Below, in pieces: positions 17,730 to 25,572 of a DNA stretch of 38,766 bases (position 1 is its first letter; the number at the start of each line of letters is the position of its first letter). The position numbers and the translations under genes are program-made. The stretch spans positions 1 through 38,766 of the forward strand of contig CANLIE010000029.1 in the NCBI GenBank assembly GCA_947491225.1. Direction: 5' to 3'. The DNA comes from an uncultured Cellulophaga sp. Its GTDB lineage: Bacteria > Bacteroidota > Bacteroidia > Flavobacteriales > Flavobacteriaceae. The notes under the pieces were generated by a model, which saw only the letters and a list, made by a program, of their open reading frames with translations, had not been told where the DNA came from and ran no database searches.

Positions 17730-19187
17730 ATGCTTAAACAAAACTTACAATTTAAGTTATCTCAAAAGTTGTCTCCGCAGCAGATACAGCTAATGAAGTT
17801 AATTCAGTTGCCCACACAAGCTTTTGAGCAACGTTTAAAACAAGAACTAGAAGAGAATCCTGCATTAGAAAGCGGAAAAGATGAAGTAGAAAATTCTAGT
17901 GATGAATATGATGATTTGTATGATAATGATACTGGAAATGAAACTATTGAGGCAGAAGATATAAACATTGATGAATATCTATCTGATGATGAAGTACCAG
18001 ATTACCGAACACAAACTAACAACTATAGTGCTGATGATGACGAAAAAAGTATTCCGTATGCATCCGGAACTTCTTTTCACCAGTACTTAATGGGACAACT
18101 AAATACAGTTTATTTAGAAGATAAAGATTGGGCAATTGCTGAGTTTTTAATAGGTAGTGTAGATGAAAGTGGCTACATACGAAGACCAATAACCGACATT
18201 AGGGATGATTTAGCATTTACCCAAAATATATATGCTGAAGAAGATGACATTATTAAAGTATTAAAACTTGTTCAAGAATTAGATCCGCCAGGGGTTGCTG
18301 CTAGGTCTTTAGCAGAATCTCTTATTATTCAATTATCTAGAAAAGAGCAAACACCAGAGATTGAACTGGCTATATTAATATTAAAAAAATCCTTTGATCA
18401 ATTCACTAAAAAACACTACAAGAAGCTATTACAAAAGCACAATATAAATGAAGAAGAACTTAAAGGTGCTATTTCTGAAATAGAAAAATTAAATCCAAAA
18501 CCAGGAGGTTCTTATGCGGGAAACACAAAGGTTATAGAGCATATTGTTCCTGATTTCTCAATAAAAATATCTGAGGGCAAATTAGAACTAAAACTTAACG
18601 GAAGAAATGCCCCTGAGCTGCACGTATCTAGACAATACAATAATATGTTAGAAGGGTATAAAAACTCTAAAACAAAATCCAAATCTCAAAAAGACACAGT
18701 TTTTTTCATAAAACAAAAGCTAGATGCCGCAAAATGGTTTATTGACGCCATTAAACAACGGCAGCAAACATTGTACGTAACAATGAGTGCTATAATAGAA
18801 TATCAAAAAGAATATTTTTTAACAGGAGATGAGCGTAAACTACGTCCAATGATTCTAAAAGACATTGCTGATACTATTGGTATGGATGTATCTACTGTTT
18901 CTAGGGTTGCTAATAGCAAGTACGTAGACACACCATATGGAACAAAATTAATAAAAGAATATTTCTCTGAGTCAATGAAAAATGAACAAGGAGAAGATGT
19001 ATCTACTAAAGAAATTAAAAAAATCCTTGAAACCGTAATTGGTGAAGAAGAAAAAAGAAAACCACTAACTGACGATAAATTAGCTACTATCTTAAAAGAA
19101 AAAGGGTATCCAATTGCCAGAAGAACAGTTGCAAAATACAGAGAGCAACTAAACATACCCGTAGCAAGATTAAGAAAACAAATTTAA
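17730..19187 (+). CDS. rpoN: RNA polymerase sigma-54 factor
   Basis: 485 aa. Region I is the Gln/Leu-rich N-terminus (LSQKLSPQQIQLMKLIQLP, then LEENPALE), which blocks open-complex formation until an enhancer-binding ATPase acts. An acidic stretch (about 50-110) is region II. The core-binding domain follows with DPPGVAARSLAESL. The helix-turn-helix (LKDIADTIGMDVSTVSRVAN) and the RpoN box ARRTVAKYRE (463-472) recognise -12/-24 promoters. Everything needed for function is present. Its stop TAA shares one base with the start of the next gene, so they are coupled. No sigma54 promoter or activator gene was recognised in the window. Confidence 0.98.
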   Translation: MLKQNLQFKLSQKLSPQQIQLMKLIQLPTQAFEQRLKQELEENPALESGKDEVENSSDEYDDLYDNDTGNETIEAEDINIDEYLSDDEVPDYRTQTNNYSADDDEKSIPYASGTSFHQYLMGQLNTVYLEDKDWAIAEFLIGSVDESGYIRRPITDIRDDLAFTQNIYAEEDDIIKVLKLVQELDPPGVAARSLAESLIIQLSRKEQTPEIELAILILKKSFDQFTKKHYKKLLQKHNINEEELKGAISEIEKLNPKPGGSYAGNTKVIEHIVPDFSIKISEGKLELKLNGRNAPELHVSRQYNNMLEGYKNSKTKSKSQKDTVFFIKQKLDAAKWFIDAIKQRQQTLYVTMSAIIEYQKEYFLTGDERKLRPMILKDIADTIGMDVSTVSRVANSKYVDTPYGTKLIKEYFSESMKNEQGEDVSTKEIKKILETVIGEEEKRKPLTDDKLATILKEKGYPIARRTVAKYREQLNIPVARLRKQI

Positions 19188-19792
19188 TGAAGGTTTTTTC
19201 AAAAATTATTTCATCTGTCTTTCACCCTTTATTTACTCCTATTATAGGAACAGTGTGCTATTTTAAAGTTACTCCAAAATATTATTCGTTAAAATTTTTA
19301 AGCGGGAATATACTTCCTATTTTCATATTAACTATTATTGTCCCAATAATTGCCTATTTGATTTTACGTAACTTAGGAATAGTTACCTCTTATGATTTGC
19401 CAACCATTAAAGAAAGAAAGTATCCCTTTTATGTAAATTTGGCCTTGTTATTACTGATTGTATATAGAGTAATTCCCGTTAATTATTCTGAAGAGCTATT
19501 CTATTTTTTTCTGGGGTTAATTGCTGCTACATTCAGCTCTTTATTACTTCTTTTTTTTGGTTTTAAGAGTAGTATGCACTTAATGGGTATGGGAACTTTA
19601 GTAATGCTTTTAATTAATCTTAGTGTTCATTATGAAATAAACATTATAATGACAATTGCTATTGGTGTTTTATGTACTGGTTTTGTAGCCTCTTCAAGGC
19701 TTTATTTAAAAGTACATAATACTTCAGAAATCATAGTAGGTTTTTTAATAGGTTCCATCTCACAGTTAATCACAATTAAATATTGGCTATAG
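19187..19792 (+). CDS. PAP2-related membrane protein with altered catalytic motifs
   Basis: 201 aa with about six membrane helices and no signal peptide. Remnants of the type 2 phosphatidic acid phosphatase motifs are visible: K75-E-R77-K-Y-P80 (motif 1, KxxxxxxRP in true enzymes), S128-S-M-H131 (motif 2, PSGH) and S170-R171-x5-H177-x3-E181 (motif 3, SRxxxxxHxxxD). Motif 3 has exact spacing but Glu in place of Asp, and motif 2 has lost Pro and Gly. It could be a diverged lipid phosphatase or a non-catalytic relative; the sequence does not decide. The ATG overlaps the rpoN stop by 1 nt. The stop overlaps that of the convergent gene at 19787. Confidence 0.75.
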   Translation: MKVFSKIISSVFHPLFTPIIGTVCYFKVTPKYYSLKFLSGNILPIFILTIIVPIIAYLILRNLGIVTSYDLPTIKERKYPFYVNLALLLLIVYRVIPVNYSEELFYFFLGLIAATFSSLLLLFFGFKSSMHLMGMGTLVMLLINLSVHYEINIIMTIAIGVLCTGFVASSRLYLKVHNTSEIIVGFLIGSISQLITIKYWL

Positions 19793-20464
19793 TATATAAA
19801 AGTTAAAACCAATTCTAAAAGGTTTAATGCTTATCTCTTTATCACTTATTGCGGCAGTATTCTTCAATAAATTATTTAAGCCATAATAAATATGCAAATT
19901 CCAAGTATTATACCCAACATTTAACTGTAACCCATATCTAAATTTATCCACATCTGTATTATAAAAAGATTCCTTCTTTTCATTAGACACATATTTAGAT
20001 CTACTAACAAAGGCGTAACCTAATTTTACACCTCCATAAAACCTTAAAAATTTATAATCTACAGGAGTTGATTTCCTCCAACGAATCTCTAATGGCATTT
20101 CTAACAAATGTGTTTCAATCTTACTTCTTTGAAAATTAGCACCATCCATCAGAAAGGAATATGTTATATTTCCATTGTTTTTAGAAGCTACTAAATTAGA
20201 ATAGTAAGAATTAACAGCGTAACCTAATCCTAATCCTATCGCAACTGTTCTTTTTTCATTAATAGGCATATCCTTTATAAAACCAAATTGTAAACCATAA
20301 GGCAAATTTCTTTGTAATAAATTAGTTGGTTTATCTCTAAATGTATTATAAGTAATGCCAATATAAAACTGATCTTCTAAGTAATTAATGTCTGGTTCAC
20401 TATTTTGTGAATAAGAACAAAACACAATAAAAAAAACAACAATTAAAGAATTTATTCTAAGCAT
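19787..20464 (-). CDS. PorT-like outer-membrane beta-barrel protein
   Basis: 225 aa. A signal peptide (MLRINSLIVVFFIVFCSYSQ) is followed by about eight amphipathic strands typical of small barrels: DQFYIGITYNTF, VAIGLGLGYAV, LLEMPLEIRWR, FLRFYGGVKLGYAFV, FRYGLQLNVGYN and a C-terminal strand ending in aromatic/Leu (FRIGFNFYIL). HLLEMPLEIRWR is characteristic of the PorT/OMP_b-brl_2 family in Bacteroidota. I would not call it SprT/PorT of the type IX secretion system without a search. It is downstream of the ExbD genes but separated from them by a terminator, so it is probably an independent unit. Its stop overlaps that of the convergent PAP2-like gene. Confidence 0.8.
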   Translation of the reverse strand: MLRINSLIVVFFIVFCSYSQNSEPDINYLEDQFYIGITYNTFRDKPTNLLQRNLPYGLQFGFIKDMPINEKRTVAIGLGLGYAVNSYYSNLVASKNNGNITYSFLMDGANFQRSKIETHLLEMPLEIRWRKSTPVDYKFLRFYGGVKLGYAFVSRSKYVSNEKKESFYNTDVDKFRYGLQLNVGYNTWNLHIYYGLNNLLKNTAAISDKEISIKPFRIGFNFYIL

Positions 20465-20493
20465 AAATTAATTTATTAAAACTGATGTAATCG

Positions 20494-20530
20494 AAAAGCG
20501 CTTCAAATAGTTTCCTACTTGAAGCGCTTT
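20494..20530 (-). terminator. Intrinsic terminator of the exbB-exbD operon
   Basis: AAAGCGCTTCAA (20495-20506) and TTGAAGCGCTTT (20519-20530) form a perfect 12 bp stem with a 12 nt loop. On the minus strand the stem ends in TTTT. It lies 21 bp beyond the stop of the last ExbD gene (20551) and 30 bp before the PorT-like ATG (20464). Confidence 0.92.
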
Positions 20531-20550
20531 ATAATAGTTAACTATCTAAA

Positions 20551-21033
20551 TTATTGTAAATTTTTAAAGGCATCACCATCATAAGTGGTGTAATTCACCT
20601 TTAATGCATTTACTTTTCTCAATTGCTCTTTAATATCCATAACAATACCCATATTGGCATTCTTATCTATTTTTAATGCAGTTGTTATAGCAGCCTGCAC
20701 TTCTTCAGGTTTTTTCGCTATTTCTTCTAATACATAATCTCCTACCTCTGAAACGTTTGCAAATTTATCATTTAACTGAATCTTAGGCTCTGTTCCATAT
20801 ACACTTTGGTACTTTTCTGTAGGTTGCCCAACATATATGTAAACAACCCTATCTTTCTTTTCTAGCTTTTTTATCTCAGTGGCATTTGGCAATTCATTTT
20901 TAACCTTAGGCTCACTATCTTTCATAACTGTAACCGTCATAAAGAAAAACAAAAGCATAAATACAATATCTGGAAGAGAAGCCGTAGAAACTGGAGGCAA
21001 TTCTCCATCTTTTTTCTTTTTAAATTTTGACAT
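20551..21033 (-). CDS. ExbD/TolR-family biopolymer transport protein (distal copy)
   Basis: 160 aa. The basic cytoplasmic N-terminus (MSKFKKKKDGELPPVSTASL) is followed by one membrane helix with the key Asp (D22 in LPDIVFMLLFFFM), which carries protons in ExbD/TolR. A periplasmic domain of about 120 residues follows. It pairs with ExbB to turn the proton gradient into force on TonB, or on TolA in TolR-type systems. It differs from the neighbouring copy in having no cysteine insert. The gap to the upstream ExbD is 11 bp, so all four genes form one operon (22893 to 20551) ending at a strong terminator. Confidence 0.92.
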   Translation of the reverse strand: MSKFKKKKDGELPPVSTASLPDIVFMLLFFFMTVTVMKDSEPKVKNELPNATEIKKLEKKDRVVYIYVGQPTEKYQSVYGTEPKIQLNDKFANVSEVGDYVLEEIAKKPEEVQAAITTALKIDKNANMGIVMDIKEQLRKVNALKVNYTTYDGDAFKNLQ

Positions 21034-21044
21034 AACTCTTACTA

Positions 21045-21671
21045 TTAATTTTTATTAGTTTCTGCTTCAGATAATTTCATAGGAAAAAGATCTTGTATTT
21101 TTTTTATTCTTATCTTCAATTTTTCCTTAGTTTCATCTGGTGTTTCTTGGTTAGCATATGCAGCTTCCATCTCTGAAAAATTCATATCATAACCCAAACG
21201 CTTAGCTTCCCTGTTACGTAATTCATTATATGCCGCTACTAATTCATTCTGTACAGTAACATATACAGCATATTTAGTTTCACGATCATTTTTTAAAGAA
21301 ATAACGGCTTTTTCAGGGCTATCTGACGAATCTGGATCTCTCTTACCTTTACAATAATCACAATAATTTGGATCTCCGTTAGCTGCGCCTCCATTATCCA
21401 AAAAAGCTATTGCTTTTTGTTTCAAATCTTTTATAGGCAATAACTCATCTTCAACCAATAACTGCCCATCTTTACTAATCTGAACTTCAAATATATTTCG
21501 TTGTTTTATAACAACTTGATCATCAGTTGGCGGTTCATTAGGAGGCAACATACGATCTAAACCTGCATCTGTTTCTATAGTAGTTGTTACTAAGAAAAAG
21601 ATAAGGAGTAAGAATGCAATGTCTGCCATTGAACCGGCATTTACTTCTGGTGCTCCACCTCTTCTTGCCAT
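21045..21671 (-). CDS. ExbD/TolR-family protein with a CxxC insert
   Basis: 208 aa, longer than typical ExbD (about 140). The N-terminus has MARRGGAPEVNAGSMADIAF with the membrane Asp at D17. The periplasmic part contains an insert with C104-D-Y-C107 followed by KGKRDPDSSDSP. The two Cys are the only ones in the protein, which suggests a disulfide or metal site; this is inference. The C-terminal part is unusually long and charged (EAAYANQETPDETKEK). It is probably a non-identical partner of the distal ExbD in a heteromeric complex with the ExbB gene two places upstream. Confidence 0.92.
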   Translation of the reverse strand: MARRGGAPEVNAGSMADIAFLLLIFFLVTTTIETDAGLDRMLPPNEPPTDDQVVIKQRNIFEVQISKDGQLLVEDELLPIKDLKQKAIAFLDNGGAANGDPNYCDYCKGKRDPDSSDSPEKAVISLKNDRETKYAVYVTVQNELVAAYNELRNREAKRLGYDMNFSEMEAAYANQETPDETKEKLKIRIKKIQDLFPMKLSEAETNKN

Positions 21672-21682
21672 AATATATATTT

Positions 21683-22129
21683 TTATTTACCAATTAGTTT
21701 TTTAACACTAGGCACAATCATTAGAACCACAGCTATTGCTGCTAAAATTAAAAAGGTATAAATACCAGTTCCAATGTTTTTAACAGTACTCTCTGTAGCA
21801 TTCATATCTGTCAAGAATTTAGGATCAAGATCCGTTCCACTTGACATAAAATATGAAATTATTACCACTAATGCAAAACCAAGTAACGAAAACAAAGTTT
21901 TCTTTAAGCTATCTGGCGTGGAGAATAAATTTTTTAATGTATAAACCAATGCAACCATAACAGCTATACCTAACAACAGGTATGTAATGGCAAACATAAA
22001 GTTCATGGCACTATTTTTCGCCGCTTCTGCTGGATTAGTCTCAGCTAATTCCCCTGATGGTAAAAAATACCATAGCACAGCTGCTACTAGACCAATAACG
22101 ATCAAGGCTATTTTTATTATTTTTTGCAT
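21683..22129 (-). CDS. Small membrane protein of the ExbB-ExbD cluster
   Basis: 148 aa with three or four hydrophobic segments (about 5-20, 45-65, 82-97 and 122-142). No Cys is present, and no family motif that I recognise. Its place between ExbB and the two ExbD genes, with gaps of 26 and 11 bp, argues for a role in the same complex. In flavobacteria this position in the cluster is commonly filled by an uncharacterised membrane protein, from memory. The function is unknown. Confidence 0.85.
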   Translation of the reverse strand: MQKIIKIALIVIGLVAAVLWYFLPSGELAETNPAEAAKNSAMNFMFAITYLLLGIAVMVALVYTLKNLFSTPDSLKKTLFSLLGFALVVIISYFMSSGTDLDPKFLTDMNATESTVKNIGTGIYTFLILAAIAVVLMIVPSVKKLIGK

Positions 22130-22155
22130 AATGCTTTGTATTTTAAAGGTCCAAC

Positions 22156-22893
22156 TTATTTTTTGTAATCTACCAACATATCAATCAGAGAGATTGAAGA
22201 ATCTTCCATATCATTTACAATACTGTCTATCTTAGCAATAATATAGTTGTAAAAAATTTGAAGAATAATAGCAGTAACAAGACCAAATACAGTTGTCAAT
22301 AATGCAACCTGAATATCACCTGCAATTAACGATGCACTTAAGTTACCTACTGCTGCAATCTTCTGGAAGGCTTGAATCATACCTATTACAGTACCCATAA
22401 ACCCAAGCATTGGAGCAATTGCTATAAATAAAGACAACCAAGAAACATTTTTCTCTAATTGACCCATTTGTACACCTCCATATGCAACAACTGCTTTTTC
22501 TGCAGATTCAATACTTTCACCAGATCTATCTAAACCTTGATAAAAAATAGACGCAACAGGTCCTTTTGTATTTCTACACACTTCTTTAGCTGCCTCTACT
22601 CCACCTGAAGCCAAAGCATCTTCTACTCTTTGCTTCAATTTAGTAGTGTTTGTGCTTGCCATATTCAAATAAATAATTCTTTCTATTGCCACTGCAAGTC
22701 CAAGAATCAAACATAAAAGTACAATACCCATAAATGCAGGGCCACCTGTTATAAATTGTTCTTTTAAGACTTGAACAAATCCTCTTGGAGCATCTGCCGC
22801 GGCTGCATCTTGTATAAAAGTAGCTGCATTTACTGTATTTGTACTAAAAACAAACAACCCAGCTACGGCTAGGATAGATGATAATCTTTTCAT
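22156..22893 (-). CDS. MotA/TolQ/ExbB proton-channel family protein
   Basis: 245 aa. The N-terminus looks like a signal or first membrane helix (MKRLSSILAVAGLFVFSTNT). It is followed by a helix at about 52-72 (GIVLLCLILGLAVAIERIIYL) and two conserved C-terminal helices (LFIAIAPMLGFMGTVIGMIQAF and VALLTTVFGLVTAIILQIFY, shown in part). AIAPMLGFMGTVIGM is the family signature. With ExbD it would form the proton channel that energises TonB-dependent uptake. It is the first gene of the operon. A weak -7 (TATCTTTA on the minus strand at 22926-22933) is the only promoter candidate seen. Confidence 0.95.
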   Translation of the reverse strand: MKRLSSILAVAGLFVFSTNTVNAATFIQDAAAADAPRGFVQVLKEQFITGGPAFMGIVLLCLILGLAVAIERIIYLNMASTNTTKLKQRVEDALASGGVEAAKEVCRNTKGPVASIFYQGLDRSGESIESAEKAVVAYGGVQMGQLEKNVSWLSLFIAIAPMLGFMGTVIGMIQAFQKIAAVGNLSASLIAGDIQVALLTTVFGLVTAIILQIFYNYIIAKIDSIVNDMEDSSISLIDMLVDYKK

Positions 22894-22969
22894 TTTAAAA
22901 ACTTAATTTAGTTAGTTAATAGGGTTAAAGATAAAAAAAAAATGTTATAATAAAATTAAAACTTATCTG

Positions 22970-23057
22970 CAGAGAGGAAGGGATTCGAACCCTCGATACA
23001 CTTTTGATGTATACACACTTTCCAGGCGTGCGCCTTCGACCACTCGGCCACCTCTCT
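22970..23057 (-). tRNA. tRNA-Ser (anticodon GGA)
   Basis: 88 nt on the minus strand. The acceptor stem AGAGAGG/CCTCTCT (23057-23051 with 22977-22971) is a perfect 7 bp. The anticodon loop is CTGGAAA, with GGA at 23023-23021 and a 5 bp stem CACGC/GTGTG. A long variable arm lies between anticodon and T arms, as in class II serine tRNAs, and GGTTCGAATCC marks the T loop. The discriminator is G. The 3' CCA is not encoded (CAG follows), so CCA must be added by an enzyme. It reads the UCC and UCU codons. Confidence 0.97.
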
Positions 23058-23123
23058 ATCCATAAGTTTAACGGCGTCCAAATAACAAAAAAAATATTAG
23101 TTAAAGAAATTAAATGTGTTATT

Positions 23124-24152
23124 TTATTGCATTTCTCCTCGTATAGGTGTTTCAAAAAGAGTTTTAAACAATTTAGGAGACACTCCTATTCCTAATAAAT
23201 ACATTAACTTAGTTACTGCTGCTTCAGTTGTAATATCCTTACCATTAATAATTTGCAAGCTTTCTAATTCCTCACTAGTTTCGTATTGACCTAACAAAAC
23301 ACTGCCTCCTGAACATTGTGTAACATTAACAATATAAAGCCCATTTTTTATTGCCTCTTTAATGCCTTTTAAGAACCATTTATCGGTTGGAGCATTACCA
23401 GCACCATAAGTTTCCAATACCAAAGCTTTAAGATTAGGTATATTTAGGACACTTTCTAGCACATTTTTATTTAAACCAGGAAACAATTTTAGAATAACAA
23501 CATCATCATTTAGCTGTTTATGAACCTTTAATTGTTTTTTACTCTTTGTTTTTCTTAAATACTCTTTATTTATCTTTAGATGGACTCCTGATTCTGCCAG
23601 CTCTGGATAATTTAAAGAGGCAAATGCCTCAAAATGTTCTGCATTTATCTTAGTTGTTCTATTTCCTCTGTATAATTTGTATTCAAAATACAAACAGACT
23701 TCTTGTATTACTGCTTTATTATTTTGTCTTAAAGCCGCAATCTGTATAGATGTAATTAAATTTTCTTTAGCATCTGTACGCAAATCACCAATAGGTAGTT
23801 GAGAACCTGTTAATATAACTGGCTTATTTAAATTTTCTAACATGTAACTAAGTGCAGATGCTGAGTAACTCATAGTATCACTACCATGCAGCACTACAAA
23901 ACCATCAAATGCATCATAATTTTCTTCTATGATTGTTGCTATAGATACCCAATGTGCAAGATTCATATTAGAAGAATCTATAGGTTCTTTAAAAGAAACA
24001 CTATCCACAGAACAGTCTAATTGTTTTAATTCTGGGATACTGTTCATAAGGTTATTAAAGTTAAATGCTTTTAATGCCCCTGAATTATAATCTTTCACCA
24101 TTCCTATAGTACCTCCTGTATATACAAGTAATATTTTAGTTTTTACACTCAT
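23124..24152 (-). CDS. ansA: Type I (cytoplasmic) L-asparaginase
   Basis: 342 aa. It hydrolyses asparagine to aspartate and ammonia. Conserved sites are present: YTGGTIGM (11-18) with nucleophile T15, and GSDTM with the second Thr/Asp pair in the GFVVLHGSDTMSYSA block. EYKLYRGNRTTKI and VTQCSGGSVLLGQYE also belong to the family. No signal peptide is present, so it is the cytoplasmic kind. It lies 15 bp downstream of tatD and is likely cotranscribed. The tRNA-Ser gene starts 66 bp after its stop. Confidence 0.93.
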   Translation of the reverse strand: MSVKTKILLVYTGGTIGMVKDYNSGALKAFNFNNLMNSIPELKQLDCSVDSVSFKEPIDSSNMNLAHWVSIATIIEENYDAFDGFVVLHGSDTMSYSASALSYMLENLNKPVILTGSQLPIGDLRTDAKENLITSIQIAALRQNNKAVIQEVCLYFEYKLYRGNRTTKINAEHFEAFASLNYPELAESGVHLKINKEYLRKTKSKKQLKVHKQLNDDVVILKLFPGLNKNVLESVLNIPNLKALVLETYGAGNAPTDKWFLKGIKEAIKNGLYIVNVTQCSGGSVLLGQYETSEELESLQIINGKDITTEAAVTKLMYLLGIGVSPKLFKTLFETPIRGEMQ

Positions 24153-24167
24153 TACATTTTGATAAAT

Positions 24168-24935
24168 TTAAACACCAAATATCTCTTTGGAGTTTTTAGT
24201 TGTTATTTCTGCTATTTCTGATACACTCTTACCATATATATTAGCTAGTTTTTCTGCTATATTCACTATATAAGCGCTTTCGTTTCTTTTCCCTCTATAT
24301 GGTACTGGAGCTAAATAAGGAGCATCTGTCTCCAACACTATATGCTTTAAGTCTATTTCATTTAAAAAAGTATTTATCTTACCATTTTTAAAAGTGACCA
24401 CACCACCAATACCTAATTTCATACCATAAGATATCGCTAATTTTGCTTGTTCTAATGTACCAGTAAAACAATGAAATATACCAAATAAATCGTCTCCTTT
24501 TTCCTCTTCCAAAACCTCAAAAACCTCATTAAAAGCATCTCTACAATGTATTACTATTGGTAATCTGTATTTTTTAGCTAGTTGTATTTGATGCTTAAAA
24601 GCATATTGCTGCTCTTTTAAAAGTGTTTTATCCCAATATAAATCTATCCCAATTTCACCAACTGCATAAAATTTACGTTGAATTAACATTTCCTCAATAT
24701 GAATCAACTCTACAGAATAATTCTGCTTTACATGTGTTGGATGAAGCCCCATCATTAAAAAAACATTTTTAGGGTAGGCTTCTTCTAACTTTAACATTGC
24801 GCTAGTATATGTAGAATCTATGGCAGGAATAAAAAAACGTTTTACCCCACTTTTCATTGCTTGCTGTATAGCCTGATCCCTATCTTTATCAAAAGCTTCA
24901 CTATATAAATGTGTATGTGTATCTGTTAAAATCAT
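24168..24935 (-). CDS. TatD-family metal-dependent DNase
   Basis: 255 aa, a TIM-barrel metal hydrolase. Metal ligands appear in order: THTHL (H8, H10), GEIGIDLYWD (Glu), PIVIHCRDAF (His), FHCFTG (His) and LETDAPYLAPVPYRGKRNE (Asp). It cleaves DNA and is tied to repair or nucleic acid turnover in model bacteria. The paralogue identity (TatD, YcfH or YjjV) is not certain; the sequence is closest to the YcfH/TatD type. The ATG at 24935 lies 4 nt from a -7 match, which suggests a very short or leaderless message. It forms an operon with the asparaginase. Confidence 0.93.
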   Translation of the reverse strand: MILTDTHTHLYSEAFDKDRDQAIQQAMKSGVKRFFIPAIDSTYTSAMLKLEEAYPKNVFLMMGLHPTHVKQNYSVELIHIEEMLIQRKFYAVGEIGIDLYWDKTLLKEQQYAFKHQIQLAKKYRLPIVIHCRDAFNEVFEVLEEEKGDDLFGIFHCFTGTLEQAKLAISYGMKLGIGGVVTFKNGKINTFLNEIDLKHIVLETDAPYLAPVPYRGKRNESAYIVNIAEKLANIYGKSVSEIAEITTKNSKEIFGV

Positions 24936-24939
24936 ACCA

Positions 24940-24947
24940 CAAAAATA
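24940..24947 (-). promoter_or_regulatory. -7 promoter element (TATTTTTG) of tatD-ansA
   Basis: On the minus strand this is TATTTTTG, a TAnnTTTG match 4 nt from the ATG at 24935. Transcription would start at or inside the start codon. No -33 TTG is seen. The match could be chance in AT-rich DNA. Confidence 0.35.
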
Positions 24948-25016
24948 GAATTATCTTATAGATTTTATTGTTTTTAAACGATATAGTTTCATTTCCTCTT
25001 ATCGCTTAAAGATTAA

Positions 25017-25024
25017 TATATTTG
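25017..25024 (+). promoter_or_regulatory. -7 promoter element (TATATTTG) of the retropepsin-like gene
   Basis: TATATTTG matches TAnnTTTG and lies 16 bp before the ATG at 25041. It sits in a 105 bp divergent region shared with tatD. The -33 TTG is not evident. Confidence 0.5.
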
Positions 25025-25040
25025 TTTAAAAACTGAACAT

Positions 25041-25481
25041 ATGTCTAGCTTAAAAAAAAATTTATTAAAAAAAGGGTATGCAAAAATTAAACTAACCCTT
25101 ACCCCTACTAATCATTTTGAAATAAAAGCAAAAATTAATGATGTTTCAGGTAAATTTATTCTAGACACAGGAGCATCTAATACTTGCGTAGGTATAGATA
25201 AAATTGAACATTTTAAGCTTACATCTAAGGCATCTGAAATTAAAGCTGCTGGCGCAGGTGCAACAGAAATGGAAACTCAAATCTCAACTAAAAACACTAT
25301 ACAAATTGGTAGTTGGAAAAAAAACAAGCTTAAGATTGTTGTTTTTAACCTTATGCATATAAATCAAGCACTAATAAATCATAATGCACAACCTGTAGAT
25401 GGCATTATAGGGGCTGATGTTCTAAAAAAAACAAAAGCAATAATAGATTATGATAAAAAATGCGTTTATTTTAAGTTATAA
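25041..25481 (+). CDS. Retropepsin-like aspartic protease
   Basis: 146 aa. A single aspartic-protease domain with the catalytic triplet D42-T43-G44 in FILDTGASNTCVG. The second hallmark (GIIGADVLKKTKAIIDYD) is near the C-terminus. One domain per chain means it should act as a homodimer, as in retroviral proteases. There is no signal peptide and no membrane segment, so it is probably cytoplasmic, although many bacterial relatives are membrane-anchored. No retroelement, reverse transcriptase or gag-like gene is nearby, so this is a cellular protein. The substrate is unknown. It is transcribed with the cytochrome peroxidase downstream, after a 91 bp gap, or separately. Confidence 0.85.
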   Translation: MSSLKKNLLKKGYAKIKLTLTPTNHFEIKAKINDVSGKFILDTGASNTCVGIDKIEHFKLTSKASEIKAAGAGATEMETQISTKNTIQIGSWKKNKLKIVVFNLMHINQALINHNAQPVDGIIGADVLKKTKAIIDYDKKCVYFKL

Positions 25482-25572
25482 GGTAGTCGTGCCTTTTTTT
25501 TAGCATTGCACCGATTATTTAAAGAAATTTTGTTTAGAGTATAGACTTTTGCAGTCAAAATATTCTAACTAT

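Noticed and set aside
19787-20464. The PorT-like gene as sprT/porT of the type IX secretion system
   Set aside because: It has the barrel family features, but many paralogues share them and no other gliding or secretion gene is in the window.
25041-25481. The retropepsin-like gene as part of a retroelement
   Set aside because: No reverse transcriptase, integrase or long terminal repeats are nearby, and the composition is like its neighbours.
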